Positions 25,678-35,099 of a stretch of 64,000 nt of DNA are shown here, piece after piece (position 1 is the stretch's first letter; every line of letters starts with the position of its first letter). Both the position numbers and the translations under genes were made by a program. Under the pieces are notes generated by a model. It did no database searches. It was not told the DNA's origin and saw nothing but the letters and a program-made list of their open reading frames with translations. Origin of the DNA: Saliterribacillus persicus (GTDB lineage: Bacteria > Bacillota > Bacilli > Bacillales > Amphibacillaceae). Where the stretch lies: contig NZ_QPJJ01000004.1 in NCBI RefSeq assembly GCF_003337485.1, positions 220,605 through 284,604 of the forward strand, given 5' to 3'.

Positions 25678-26072
25678 ATGTTTTCATTAAATGACGGATG
25701 GCAAAGCAAGAAAGTTCTCCGGTATCCAAAAACCATTCATCGTAAAGTACCTGGTTATCAAACGACGTACCAACTCACAGCAAAATTATTGAAAGGAAAA
25801 TTACCCCATCATGAGCGTAACGTATTACTAATAGGAGCTGTTGGTGGAGAGGAGCTTTTAAATATATTGGCTATAATCCCCGATACCAAACTTACGGCAT
25901 TAGATCCATCTGAAAAAATGTCAATTTGGGTCCAAGCATTGCATTGTTCGAGTTGAGGCATTTCACAAAAATGGGCATGCTTCTCTCACTTTCAAAAGTG
26001 AAGAAGAAACTTCTGTAACAGCAAACATGACAACTAGTGTTGCTCTTGCCTTAGTAGATACCAAGTTCGACT
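25678..26072 (+). pseudogene. decayed methyltransferase-like gene fragment
   Basis: An open stretch from 25678 contains NVLLIGAVGGEELLNIL and TKLTALDPSEKM, resembling the SAM-binding GxGxGxE loop and the acidic strand of class I methyltransferases (the glycine loop is imperfect), then stops at 25956. In another frame EAFHKNGHASLTFKSEEETS runs on to a stop at 26072. An internal deletion or frameshift explains this. No intact copy is in the window. Confidence 0.5.
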
Positions 26073-26129
26073 AAAAAATCCAGCACATTGAAGAAGCATT
26101 TTCTATCTCACAGGATGAGAATAACGTCC

Positions 26130-26870
26130 ATTTACAAGTCATCAAGAATTAAAAACTATGTCATAAGTACTTCAAAATTGATGGCTTTTAATCACACCCT
26201 TCGCTCTCAAAGCTTCTTATGGAGCATACTTTTACCTTGGGAAACTTGCTTAGCTCTCTATTCTATGATTATAGAAGCGGTTTGTTGGCAATCGGTACTT
26301 TATACATTTTTGAAACTATCACTTGGGTAAAGTCTCGCAACAATTGGAGGAATTGTTCCCTGTTGCGCAAGTGGCAAAATCACAAAGCTCGCTTCCGTGA
26401 CCATGTTACTTGTACAACTCATACAGACCATTCCACCAATTTCTTGGATATTACTAGAAATTCTTTGGTTTAGCAGGAATGGGGGTGCTCAAATATCGGT
26501 TGTGTTTTTGGCTCTATTTCCAATTTTTTTAATCTTATCAAGCCATTCGTGCTGTTTTTAAAGAATTTCTTGAAGTTGCGCAAGTATTTTAACTTAACAT
26601 ATTTAGAAGGCTACGACTCATATATATACCTGCAATGAAACCATACTGGATCTCTGCCATTCACATCACGATAGGAATGGGGTGGAAAGCAATCGTCATG
26701 TCGGAAGTAATTAGCAGGAAAACAGGAATAGGGGCAAAATATGAAAACAGCTAGAATTTATGTGCAAACAGATCATCTTAGTGCATGGACAATTATTGTC
26801 ACTAACTTAAGTATTTTTATGGAATTCGTAATAAAGCTTAGTATCACACCTTATGCAAAGAGGAGGCCGA
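26130..26870 (+). pseudogene. decayed ABC permease of the nitrate/sulfonate/thiamine-precursor type
   Basis: Frameshifted and interrupted, but clear permease pieces survive: LVQLIQTIPPISWILLEILW (about 26409-26468), PAMKPYWISAIHITIGMGWK (about 26632-26691), and RIYVQTDHLSAWTIIV near 26800, all in the order seen in SsuC/TauC/NrtB-like subunits. No ATPase or binding protein is adjacent. Confidence 0.75.
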
Positions 26871-26871
26871 A

Positions 26872-28053
26872 ATGGATAAAAAAATCGTTCCCACTAATAA
26901 AGAAAACCGGCTAATGGAACTTGATGTAATAAGAGGAATCGCCTTGTTTGGCATTTTAGTCGTTAACATAAATTACTTTTCTACCCCAGCCCTATATGCT
27001 GATATGTTTAATATGAACGCAAAAATTAGCTTTATGGAACAGTGGATGAAATGGATGGTGATTTTCTTTTTTGAATTTAAATTTGTCAGTTTATTTTCAT
27101 TATTATTTGGCATTAGTTTTGCTTTATTTTTATCTAGATTAGAAAAACGCGGCATCCGTTCGAGGACTCTATTTAAAAGAAGATTAGTCTTCTTACTTAT
27201 CATTGGATTGATTCATCTTTTTTTCTTCTGGTATGGTGACATATTGACGATATATGCATTATTAGGATTTCTATTGCTTTTGTTTGTTGAGACGAAACCA
27301 AAAACACAACTAAAATGGATTATCTCTTTACCTATCCTGCCTATACTAATGCTTACTTCGATAATTATGTTCGGAGATAATATTTCTTCTACCTTTACTC
27401 ATCAGATGGAAAATATATACCATAATGCGATGCATTCCTACGCAGACGGAACAGCAATAGAAATATTTCAACAACGATTTGTAGATATCAAATACATCTA
27501 TCAAGGTTATATTCTTATGATCCCGGTTATATTCTCCATGTTCTTATTAGGTATGTATACATGGAAAAAAGGATACATCACACATGCAAGTAACTATAAA
27601 GAAGAGCTTAAGAAAGTACAAAGATACAGTGCTTGGATCGGCATTCCATTTGCTTTTTTAGCAGTTTTTTCAGATACGAAAATAGAAAGTGTAGCTTCCC
27701 CATTCTATTTTATACAATATATAAGCCATGTAGGTAGCGGGCCCATTTTAGCGATATTTTATATGTCTAGTTTAATCCTTTTACTTCAAAAAGAGGAGTG
27801 GCGTAAACGGTTTTTCTTTTTACAGCCAGTTGGCCGCATGGCACTCACTAACTATGTGATGCAAACGATCATTTGTATCTTTATTTTTTATAGTTTTGGT
27901 GGAGGTCTTTTTGGTCGAATTAATGTAATTGAAGGATTTGGAATTGCGCTTTTGATATTTTTGCTGCAAATATTAGGTAGTCAGATTTGGTTAAATCATT
28001 ATGGAATGGGCCCCTTGGAAACGATTTGGAGAATGTACACGTACAAGAAATAG
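26872..28053 (+). CDS. DUF418 family membrane protein
   Basis: 393 residues with eight or more hydrophobic segments, beginning with the family signature LDVIRGIALFGILVVNI (about residues 18-34) and ending with a DUF418 region (GRMALTNYVMQTIICIFIFY and FGIALLIFLLQILGSQIWL). The family (B. subtilis YrkO/YxaH, E. coli YeiB) has no proven function. AGAGGAGGCC before the ATG gives a strong start. Intact although its upstream neighbours are decayed. Confidence 0.88.
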   Translation: MDKKIVPTNKENRLMELDVIRGIALFGILVVNINYFSTPALYADMFNMNAKISFMEQWMKWMVIFFFEFKFVSLFSLLFGISFALFLSRLEKRGIRSRTLFKRRLVFLLIIGLIHLFFFWYGDILTIYALLGFLLLLFVETKPKTQLKWIISLPILPILMLTSIIMFGDNISSTFTHQMENIYHNAMHSYADGTAIEIFQQRFVDIKYIYQGYILMIPVIFSMFLLGMYTWKKGYITHASNYKEELKKVQRYSAWIGIPFAFLAVFSDTKIESVASPFYFIQYISHVGSGPILAIFYMSSLILLLQKEEWRKRFFFLQPVGRMALTNYVMQTIICIFIFYSFGGGLFGRINVIEGFGIALLIFLLQILGSQIWLNHYGMGPLETIWRMYTYKK

Positions 28054-28076
28054 CAGTTTATACGTTTAAGGAAAAC

Positions 28077-28107
28077 TAAAACAACGATCTGTTAAGATCG
28101 TTGTTTT
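28077..28107 (+). terminator. bidirectional terminator between convergent genes
   Basis: AAAACAACGATCT / AGATCGTTGTTTT stem with a 4-nt loop. It serves the DUF418 gene; on the other strand it overlaps the last codons of the response-regulator gene. Confidence 0.8.
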
Positions 28108-29669
28108 AGATATCTATTTCTGTATTCACTTGGACTGCTGCCTATTTCTCTCTTAAACACTCGACTAAAGTAATTGGGATCTCTGTAGCCTATATTTAAA
28201 GCTATTTCTTTTAACGGCATATGCCCTTCTAAAAGGAGTGATTTTGCTTTCTCCATTCGAACACGCGTAAGATAGTCAATAAAAGTCTCTTGGAAATGCT
28301 CTTTAAAAAGCTTGCTTAAATAATAGGAACTCAATCCTACCTCATCTGCGACTTCCTCCAGTGTGACAGCATCACTATAATGAATCTCTATATACTCCTT
28401 GGCATGTAAAAGCATGCCTCGCACCCCTTTAGAGCGCCATTCATCTACTTGTTTAATAATCATTACTAAATGTGATTTAGCTGCTTCTTTTATCTGTATC
28501 GATGTTTCAAAGTGATCAAAATTCATTTGAACGTCTTGGCTATATCCTAATTCTTTCATCGCTCTAGCTAATACGATAAATAGATTTTCCATTTCCTTTT
28601 TTATCACTTGCACATGATAATTCGCAGTTTTTTGAACCTCTTGAAAATAGGATTCAAATACTTGTAAGCTTGTTTGTTCCTCACCTTTTTGAATTGATTC
28701 GAGTAATTTCTTTTCTTTCTCAAAGGCACTAAGATCATTTCTTTTGCCTTCTAATCGAGGATTATAAGACAAATAGCTTGCCCCCGGATTATGTTGAACG
28801 AATTCTAAGGCATATACTGCTTCTTCATAAGACCTTGAGAATTGATCTAAATTGGATACACCTGTACCAATTCCCACAAACACCTGACATTGATGTAGGT
28901 CTTGTTGTATCTTTTGAACAATTCTACGGGCAAAGGCATCTCTATTCTTTATATCCATACCATCAGCAGTACATGTAATAAATACAGGAACTTGAAATGC
29001 AGTTAGCGGCCCTACAATGCTAGAATAATCCGAGCCCAGAGCCTCTAAAGCATTTTTCAATATCTTGTACCATTTACTTTTAGCTTCTCGTGTAGGGTTC
29101 GCCTCAAAAGATTTAAAGAAAAATACAGCTGCAAAACCTGTTCCTGTTTCAAGGTCTATCCAATTCTTCCATTCATCTGTACTAAATTCATGAACATGGT
29201 CCATCAGTAGCGAAACAATGAACTCCTTTTCCACTAATGAACTCGCTCTTTCTAATCGATGCACTCTTTCTCGTGTTTCTTGCACTTTTAATTTTTCAGA
29301 CTCCACCTCATTGGCCATTCGATCATATGCTTCTAATATTTCAGATACTTTACTGGGCTTTAGCAAGTATTCCTTTACACCAAAACGCATCGCTTTTTTT
29401 GCATATTGAAAGGTATCAAAGGCAGATACCATAATACATTTAACATCTGGAAGGACAGCTAAAATTTCTTCAATAGCAGTTAAGCCATCAAACTCTGGCA
29501 TTTTTATATCCATAAAAATAATATCTGGCTTTGCTTTTAAAGCAAAATCTACAGCTTCTTTACCATTTTGAGCTTCTGCTACAATCTCCACATCACTTCG
29601 ATTTCGACTTAAAATCATACGAATCCCTGTCCGCTCTAAAGCCTCATCGTCCACGAGCATTATCTTCAT
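28092..29669 (-). CDS. response regulator, AraC family (YesN-like)
   Basis: 525 residues. The receiver domain (1-120) has acidic residues in LVDDEALERTG, phospho-acceptor Asp in FMDIKMPEFDG (about residue 55) and Lys in LLKPSK. A long linker follows, then a C-terminal AraC double helix-turn-helix (about 420-520) with DEVGLSSYYLSKLFKEHFQ and IGYRDPNYFSRVFKREIG. It is last in an operon with a YesM-type kinase and an anchored sugar-binding protein, 23 bp after the kinase. Such regulators usually activate carbohydrate uptake genes. Confidence 0.93.
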   Translation of the reverse strand: MKIMLVDDEALERTGIRMILSRNRSDVEIVAEAQNGKEAVDFALKAKPDIIFMDIKMPEFDGLTAIEEILAVLPDVKCIMVSAFDTFQYAKKAMRFGVKEYLLKPSKVSEILEAYDRMANEVESEKLKVQETRERVHRLERASSLVEKEFIVSLLMDHVHEFSTDEWKNWIDLETGTGFAAVFFFKSFEANPTREAKSKWYKILKNALEALGSDYSSIVGPLTAFQVPVFITCTADGMDIKNRDAFARRIVQKIQQDLHQCQVFVGIGTGVSNLDQFSRSYEEAVYALEFVQHNPGASYLSYNPRLEGKRNDLSAFEKEKKLLESIQKGEEQTSLQVFESYFQEVQKTANYHVQVIKKEMENLFIVLARAMKELGYSQDVQMNFDHFETSIQIKEAAKSHLVMIIKQVDEWRSKGVRGMLLHAKEYIEIHYSDAVTLEEVADEVGLSSYYLSKLFKEHFQETFIDYLTRVRMEKAKSLLLEGHMPLKEIALNIGYRDPNYFSRVFKREIGSSPSEYRNRYLKQRS

Positions 29670-29692
29670 AGCAATGGCACTCCTTTTCTTCC

Positions 29693-31117
29693 TTATTTTT
29701 TGGGTAATTGAATACTCACTTTTGTTCCTTTTCCAAGCTCTGATTGAACCTGAAACTGACTATTTTGATCGAACAATTCTAATCTATCCATCACATTCCG
29801 CATACCAATACCTGTAGAATGACCCACTCTCTTGTTCTCCTGTGCTGACTCTTCCACTTTTGTTTTGGCACCTAATAAGTGATTTATCGTTTCTTTATCC
29901 ATGCCAACCCCATTATCCCAAATATCAATATTTATCATGTCATGTTGCTGGTAAATATGAAGGGTGATTTCGGCACCTTGAGCAATTTCTTCAATGCCGT
30001 GCATGAATGCATTTTCCATTATTGGTTGTAGCGTGAGACAGGGAATAGGTGTATCTAGGCACGCTTCATCAATATTTTGATGAAAAGCTACTCTATCTCC
30101 AAACCGCGTTTTTTGAATAAAGAAATATTCTCGAACAATCTCCACTTCATCTTTTAAAACAGTTTCTCGATCTAAAACGCCAATATTGTAGCGTAATAAT
30201 GCGGAAACAGACGAAATCAAATCAGTCGTTTTTTCCGCACCTTCTATATACGACATTTTTGAGATCGTATTTAAAGTATTAAACAGAAAATGTGGATTTA
30301 TTTGATTTTGTAAGCTTTTGAGTTCCATTTCCTTTAACAAATGTGATAAGCGAGCTTTTTCTTCCATTTCATTAACCGATTGAAGAATATTTCGTTTCAT
30401 CTGATTGAAGGTTTCCGTTAATATTTTCAACTCATCTTTTCCAGATACAACGACATCATCTCCTGTATAATTGCCAGCAGATATTTCTTTAGCTGCACCT
30501 GTTAAACGATCAATGGTTCTCGTGAGTCCATTGGAAAACCAAATCGCAAAGGTGACACTACCTATAATGATCGCTAAAAATATGGCTGTTCCCATATTTT
30601 TTGTACTTTCCATTTTTTGATCCTCTAAAGCAAGCACATTTTGATAGTCCGTTAATTCTTGGTTAATTAATTCAAGTGTCATCTCATGAATATAATTAGC
30701 AGTATTATCTGCTTCATTTAAATAATAGGAATACTGTTCGATCTCTTCTTCGCCCACCCAGGCAGCTGTTTTATCTGTTAATTCTAGAAAACTAGACAGC
30801 ATAGATAGGAAATTTTTCTCCTCTACCCCTATGACTTCCATCTTCTCATACTCAGCTTGGAGGTCGATCAATTTCTGTTTATCCTCTGAATAAAATACTA
30901 GGTTATCATCGCTTGGTTCATGCACATATATCTGTAAGGATTGAAAAGTTTGATCTGTCACCTTTGTGATTTCATTTAATAGAAAATATTGCGAAGAGCT
31001 TTCATCATGTAACTCCATTACTTGTCTAGCACTCTCTTCCCTTACAAAAAACAAAAGAACTACCAAAAGAAGTACCGCAACAAAATAAATAAGTAATTTT
31101 GTACGAATTTTAATCAT
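29693..31117 (-). CDS. sensor histidine kinase, YesM-like
   Basis: 474 residues: membrane segment at about 8-24, extracytoplasmic domain, second membrane segment at about 175-195, HAMP linker, then a His_kinase domain with LKSLQNQINPHFLFNTLNTI (phospho-His in NPHF) and an ATPase with ENAFMHG, DNGVGMDKE and GIGMRNVMDRL. It should sense through the adjacent binding protein and phosphorylate the AraC-type regulator. Its start overlaps the end of the binding-protein gene by 8 bases. Confidence 0.93.
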   Translation of the reverse strand: MIKIRTKLLIYFVAVLLLVVLLFFVREESARQVMELHDESSSQYFLLNEITKVTDQTFQSLQIYVHEPSDDNLVFYSEDKQKLIDLQAEYEKMEVIGVEEKNFLSMLSSFLELTDKTAAWVGEEEIEQYSYYLNEADNTANYIHEMTLELINQELTDYQNVLALEDQKMESTKNMGTAIFLAIIIGSVTFAIWFSNGLTRTIDRLTGAAKEISAGNYTGDDVVVSGKDELKILTETFNQMKRNILQSVNEMEEKARLSHLLKEMELKSLQNQINPHFLFNTLNTISKMSYIEGAEKTTDLISSVSALLRYNIGVLDRETVLKDEVEIVREYFFIQKTRFGDRVAFHQNIDEACLDTPIPCLTLQPIMENAFMHGIEEIAQGAEITLHIYQQHDMINIDIWDNGVGMDKETINHLLGAKTKVEESAQENKRVGHSTGIGMRNVMDRLELFDQNSQFQVQSELGKGTKVSIQLPKK

Positions 31118-32114
31118 AGCGGTTACCTTCTTCTATACCGGGTTCATCTAGATCTTCTTTTTTTACTACCTTGGCGTCCGTATGATAGACATCTTCTACC
31201 TGATTTCCCTTCATGATCTCTAGCATCAATTCAATGCTACGATGCCCCATTTCAAAAGGCTTTTGCTCAATCAAAACATCTAGTTTTTCTTGCTCTAATA
31301 ATTTAATATTTTCTGGAAGAGTATCAAATGTCATCATATAGACATCATCCATCCCTAAAGAATCGGCTGCAGCAGTCATGCCAATTCCATCTAAAGAACT
31401 TGTGCCGTATAAAGCCGTTATATCAGGATATTCTGTTAACATTTGATATGCTTTTTCTTCTGCTATTACCCGTGTAATATTAGATTCTTCAATTGCAACA
31501 ATCTCAATTCCCGCTTCTTTTTCTACAATATCTTTAAAGCCCTCTACCCGAAGCTGATGATGAGAATTACTAAAGCTACCCGTAACAATACCAACAGTAG
31601 CTTCTCCTCCTGTATCTTCAACTAAGGCGCGACCCGCTAACTGTCCAGCTACATAGTTATCAGTTCCAATATAAGTTGAACGCATACTGTCTGGAGCGTC
31701 CGTATCAATTGTAATAACAGGGATCCCTTTTTCCATTGCTTTGTCTATCATTGGTAAAAAGTCATCATTTAATGCTTGAACAATAATCCCATCCACCTTC
31801 GACTTTATAGCGATGTCGAATAACTTTAATTGTTCTTCAGGGTTCGACCTTCTTGGTCCCACATACTCAACCCATACATCGTAATTCTGTTCCGTTTTTT
31901 TCGCCCCTTCACCAACAAGTCGCCAGTAATCATGATCCATTTCCTCTCCAATTAAGGTAAAATGATAGCTCGGAAGCTCTTCATCTACAGTGGTAGCTTC
32001 TGATACCTGGTTCGTTAATTTCTGGGTTTGATAATAAAAATATATCGAGAAACCTGCCACTATAATAAAACAGGAAATCAAGACACTATATAGTAGTTTT
32101 CTGTTTTTCATCAT
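31110..32114 (-). CDS. membrane-anchored periplasmic-type sugar-binding protein, sensory
   Basis: 334 residues. An uncleaved N-terminal membrane helix (about residues 8-28, no lipobox) is followed by a RbsB-like type 1 binding fold: PVITIDTDAPDSMRSTYIGT, AGQLAGRAL, and a C-terminal EMGHRSIELMLEIM. With no transporter genes beside it and a kinase-regulator pair in the same operon, it is best read as the ligand-sensing part of a three-component system. The ligand is likely a sugar but not determinable. Confidence 0.85.
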   Translation of the reverse strand: MMKNRKLLYSVLISCFIIVAGFSIYFYYQTQKLTNQVSEATTVDEELPSYHFTLIGEEMDHDYWRLVGEGAKKTEQNYDVWVEYVGPRRSNPEEQLKLFDIAIKSKVDGIIVQALNDDFLPMIDKAMEKGIPVITIDTDAPDSMRSTYIGTDNYVAGQLAGRALVEDTGGEATVGIVTGSFSNSHHQLRVEGFKDIVEKEAGIEIVAIEESNITRVIAEEKAYQMLTEYPDITALYGTSSLDGIGMTAAADSLGMDDVYMMTFDTLPENIKLLEQEKLDVLIEQKPFEMGHRSIELMLEIMKGNQVEDVYHTDAKVVKKEDLDEPGIEEGNRYD

Positions 32115-32228
32115 TTATTTCCCTACCTTTTGAATAATAAGCATAGAAATAATGATAGCATATTCATAACTTTCAAGGGAACTGGAATGCCATGCCTTGG
32201 TATTTCAAAAGGTTTTGTTTACAAACAA

Positions 32229-32262
32229 AAAACCTCCATAGATCATTACTCTAAAGAGGCTT
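32229..32262 (-). terminator. terminator of DUF3817 gene
   Basis: CCTC..CTA pairs with TAG..GAGG on the minus strand, followed by TTTTTT. Confidence 0.65.
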
Positions 32263-32317
32263 CTTAAAATGAGTGGTATAACGTTTATTTGTGCATTTTC
32301 TTTTTCTTAAGGTTATC

Positions 32318-32611
32318 TTAATTAAATGCCTTCTGTAACTGTCTATCTAATACTAAGTTTCCAAATGGAATAAAAGCAACTGCAATAGCGCCAAAAAGCC
32401 ATTTAAAGGACCACCTAATTCGATACGTTGTATAAAGCGTTATTAATACATACGTAATAAATAGTCCTCCATGGATCGAACCTACTATTGTTACTGCTTC
32501 ATGTATGCCTCCCATATACTTCAAAGGCATTGCCAAAAAGAGTAGTATAATTAATGAAGCTCCTTCTAAAAGACCCATAACTCTAAATCTTCCTAAATCC
32601 GTTTTAAGCAA
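32318..32611 (-). CDS. DUF3817 small membrane protein (YdzA-like)
   Basis: 97 residues with three hydrophobic segments. GRFRVMGLLEGASLIILLFL followed by MPLKYM, with GSIHGGLFITYV in the second half, is the standard DUF3817 pattern. Inner membrane, function unknown. Single gene with its own terminator. Confidence 0.87.
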   Translation of the reverse strand: MLKTDLGRFRVMGLLEGASLIILLFLAMPLKYMGGIHEAVTIVGSIHGGLFITYVLITLYTTYRIRWSFKWLFGAIAVAFIPFGNLVLDRQLQKAFN

Positions 32612-32916
32612 AAAACTTCACCCCCGTGAATAACCCGATTATATTTTATGAGACTATTTCTATCATCATTTGTTTATGTACTTAATCGTAATCTAAGTAT
32701 AAAAATAATACAATGTTTACTAGTATGCGATATATCCCTTATATCCTTTTAAAATAATTAAATTTCTTTTATTACCAAGGCTTTTTACTAATTAATAGAA
32801 TTTAAAATACATTTTCTGTATTAAATTATTTAATCTTCTGTATTCGTTTTCATTGACTTAAACTTATTTTATCTAATATACTTAAAGGACCTAAATCTTT
32901 AATAAGGAGTGAGTAT

Positions 32917-33435
32917 GTGGATATACAGATTAGAAAATGTACGCTCGACGATTTACCTCTTTTACAAACAATAGCAACAGAAACCTATAATGAAACCTAT
33001 AGTCATCTAAATACCCCAGAGAATATGAACGACTATTTAGAGAACGCCTTCAATTCTACTCAACTGAAGAAAGAGCTATCTAATGAATCCTCTACTTTTC
33101 TATTTTTGTATACAAATGAAGTTCTCGCAGGCTACTTAAAAGTAAACGAAGGAGAAGCACAAACCTTCGAAGTTGGTGAGAACGCATTAGAAATTGAACG
33201 TATTTATGTGAAAGAAAAATTTCATGATAGAGGTTTAGGTAAAACATTGCTTAAAAAGGGATTTGAAATTGCCAAAGAAAAAGACAAGAGTGAATTATGG
33301 CTAGGTGTTTGGCAAAAGAATACGAATGCTGTTGCCTTTCATAAAAGCATGGGCTTTGAAGTTAAAGGCGAATATTCCTTTTTCATCGGGGATGAAGAAG
33401 AAACGAATTATATTATGGTAAAATCACTAAAATAA
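32917..33435 (+). CDS. paiA: GNAT acetyltransferase, PaiA-like (polyamine)
   Basis: 172 residues. The acetyl-CoA loop is in IERIYVKEKFHDRGLGKTLL (RGLGKT, about residues 107-112), followed by ELWLGVWQKNTNAVAFHKSM. LAGYLKVNEGEAQT and SFFIGDEEETNYIMVKS match B. subtilis PaiA, which N-acetylates spermidine and spermine. GTG start after AAGGAGTGAG. No paiB-like gene is nearby. The GNAT call is certain, the substrate probable. Confidence 0.8.
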   Translation: MDIQIRKCTLDDLPLLQTIATETYNETYSHLNTPENMNDYLENAFNSTQLKKELSNESSTFLFLYTNEVLAGYLKVNEGEAQTFEVGENALEIERIYVKEKFHDRGLGKTLLKKGFEIAKEKDKSELWLGVWQKNTNAVAFHKSMGFEVKGEYSFFIGDEEETNYIMVKSLK

Positions 33436-33458
33436 TAGCAAGTTCCTTTGGATTAGCT

Positions 33459-33498
33459 TGTAGAGAAATGAAGTGTATTTTTCTCTACACGCTTTTTT
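33459..33498 (+). terminator. terminator of acetyltransferase gene
   Basis: TGTAGAGAAA / TTTCTCTACA stem followed by CGCTTTTTT. Confidence 0.8.
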
Positions 33499-33545
33499 AA
33501 TTTCTAGATTATTTTAGTAGATTTTGTTGTTTATATTTTTAATCT

Positions 33546-34778
33546 TCATGATTGGTACGCATTATTTTGTGATGGTTTCATACAGGATAAAAGTAATATA
33601 AAGGATATCAGAAGCATAATCAACGCTCCCATTATAATCGCAAGCTGAATAGAAGCAAATTGGGCAAATATACCGATTAATACTGTTGTAATAATAATTA
33701 AAATGGCTTCGAGGATGCCGTAAAGACTACTCACTCTCCCCATAATTTCAACAGGTATATTATTCTGATAAAATGTGAAAAAAGCGGTATTTGCAATTGC
33801 GAGAAATAAAGCTAAACTGAAAAAGCCCACAGCAGCCATCATAAAGGTTTGTGAAAAGGTATAAATAATATAGCCAAAAGATACTAATACCGATCCTAGA
33901 CCCATTAGTATAGAGACTGATATCTTTTTTACAAAAATGGCATTAATACACGCCCCTATAACTATCCCTGCTCCGGCGATACTCACCAAAAAACCATAAT
34001 TACTATCAGATAAATTCAGTACTTCCTTCGCAAAAGCAGCCTCCAAAGAATCTACAGCGGCAGTCATCACAATAACTAAGTTAAATAAGAAATAAATGAT
34101 AATAATATATGAATGATCACGACTAAAAGAAATCACGGTTTGAAAGTCTTTCTTTAAAAGCCTTATGGTTAACTTTTCCCCCATTTTATTAATGACTTCA
34201 TGCTTCTCTACATTTGGCATGATAAGTGTAATGACTCCAGATAAAAACATAGCAACACTATTAAACATAATCGCATACTCTGGTGAACCCATGATAAAAA
34301 ATAATCCTGCGATTGCCGGTCCTATAAGAAAAGCTCCGGAATCAATTAAACTTCTTAAAGAATTAAATCTTTTTCTTTGATCATAGGGGATTAACTTTGT
34401 AACATAAGCCATTAAAGCAGGCGTATACATAGCTCCCGCTACATTTATGAAAAAGACTGTTATATACATGATCCAAATGGAATCTTTCATTAACCACGGT
34501 ACAGAAAAGATACAGATGGCACGAGAAATATCAATTATAAACATCAGTGTTCTTTTATTGAATCTGTCAGTAATACTCCCTGCCCAAAAGTTCGTGAATA
34601 TTGCAGCTAGTGGGATTAGAATATATAATGCAGCAACTGCTAGTGCGGAACCAGTTGATTCAAATACGATTAAATTTAAAGCTAACAAATAAACCCATGC
34701 TCCAATATTAGATACACCAATTCCCAACAGTAAGATAACAGGGTACTTCCATTTTTCCTTTAAGACTTTTAACTTCAC
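33546..34778 (-). CDS. MFS efflux transporter (MefA-like)
   Basis: 410 residues, about twelve helices. The MFS loop motif appears as GSITDRFNKRTLMFIID (about residues 67-83), and YTPALMAYVTKLIPYDQRKR is typical of the macrolide-efflux-like MFS branch. It should export a hydrophobic drug or metabolite. Unusually it sits behind a T-box leader with terminator, so expression would depend on an uncharged tRNA. Start codon ATG after AGGGAGTGATGAAACG context. Confidence 0.85.
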   Translation of the reverse strand: MKLKVLKEKWKYPVILLLGIGVSNIGAWVYLLALNLIVFESTGSALAVAALYILIPLAAIFTNFWAGSITDRFNKRTLMFIIDISRAICIFSVPWLMKDSIWIMYITVFFINVAGAMYTPALMAYVTKLIPYDQRKRFNSLRSLIDSGAFLIGPAIAGLFFIMGSPEYAIMFNSVAMFLSGVITLIMPNVEKHEVINKMGEKLTIRLLKKDFQTVISFSRDHSYIIIIYFLFNLVIVMTAAVDSLEAAFAKEVLNLSDSNYGFLVSIAGAGIVIGACINAIFVKKISVSILMGLGSVLVSFGYIIYTFSQTFMMAAVGFFSLALFLAIANTAFFTFYQNNIPVEIMGRVSSLYGILEAILIIITTVLIGIFAQFASIQLAIIMGALIMLLISFILLLSCMKPSQNNAYQS

Positions 34779-34805
34779 GTTTCATCACTCCCTATCATTA
34801 TTAAC

Positions 34806-35090
34806 AAATAAAAAGACCTCACCTCCAAGACAATTGTCTTGGAGACGAGATCTTTTTGATCGTGGTGCCACTCCATTTTATTAATAAGTTACCCTATTAA
34901 CCTTATTAGGTATCGTATCTATTATTTCATACCTTCTGCTCTTAACGGGCGCTCCCGTTACATCATCACCGCAATAGGATCCTATGTAATGCTTAGAGGC
35001 TTGGTTCAATAAAAAACTTCCTACTCCTTCTCATCTCACGGAGCTCTCTGTGAAGAAGCTTTAAATCTACTCTTCTCATCCTAGCATTTA
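34806..35090 (-). promoter_or_regulatory. T-box riboswitch leader with terminator
   Basis: On the minus strand: GATGAGAAGAGTA at the base of Stem I, CAGAGAGCTC (AGAGA element), a TTGAACCAAGCC stretch in the expected specifier region, the T-box core AGTGGCACCACG (34862-34873), then a terminator with paired AAAGACCTC and GAGATCTTT arms around TCCAAGACAATTGTCTTGGA (34811-34857). T-boxes sense uncharged tRNA through codon pairing and the NCCA end. The specifier is ambiguous (CCA or CAA in GAACCAAG). It leads directly into the MFS gene. Confidence 0.85.
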
Positions 35091-35099
35091 ATTATTTTT

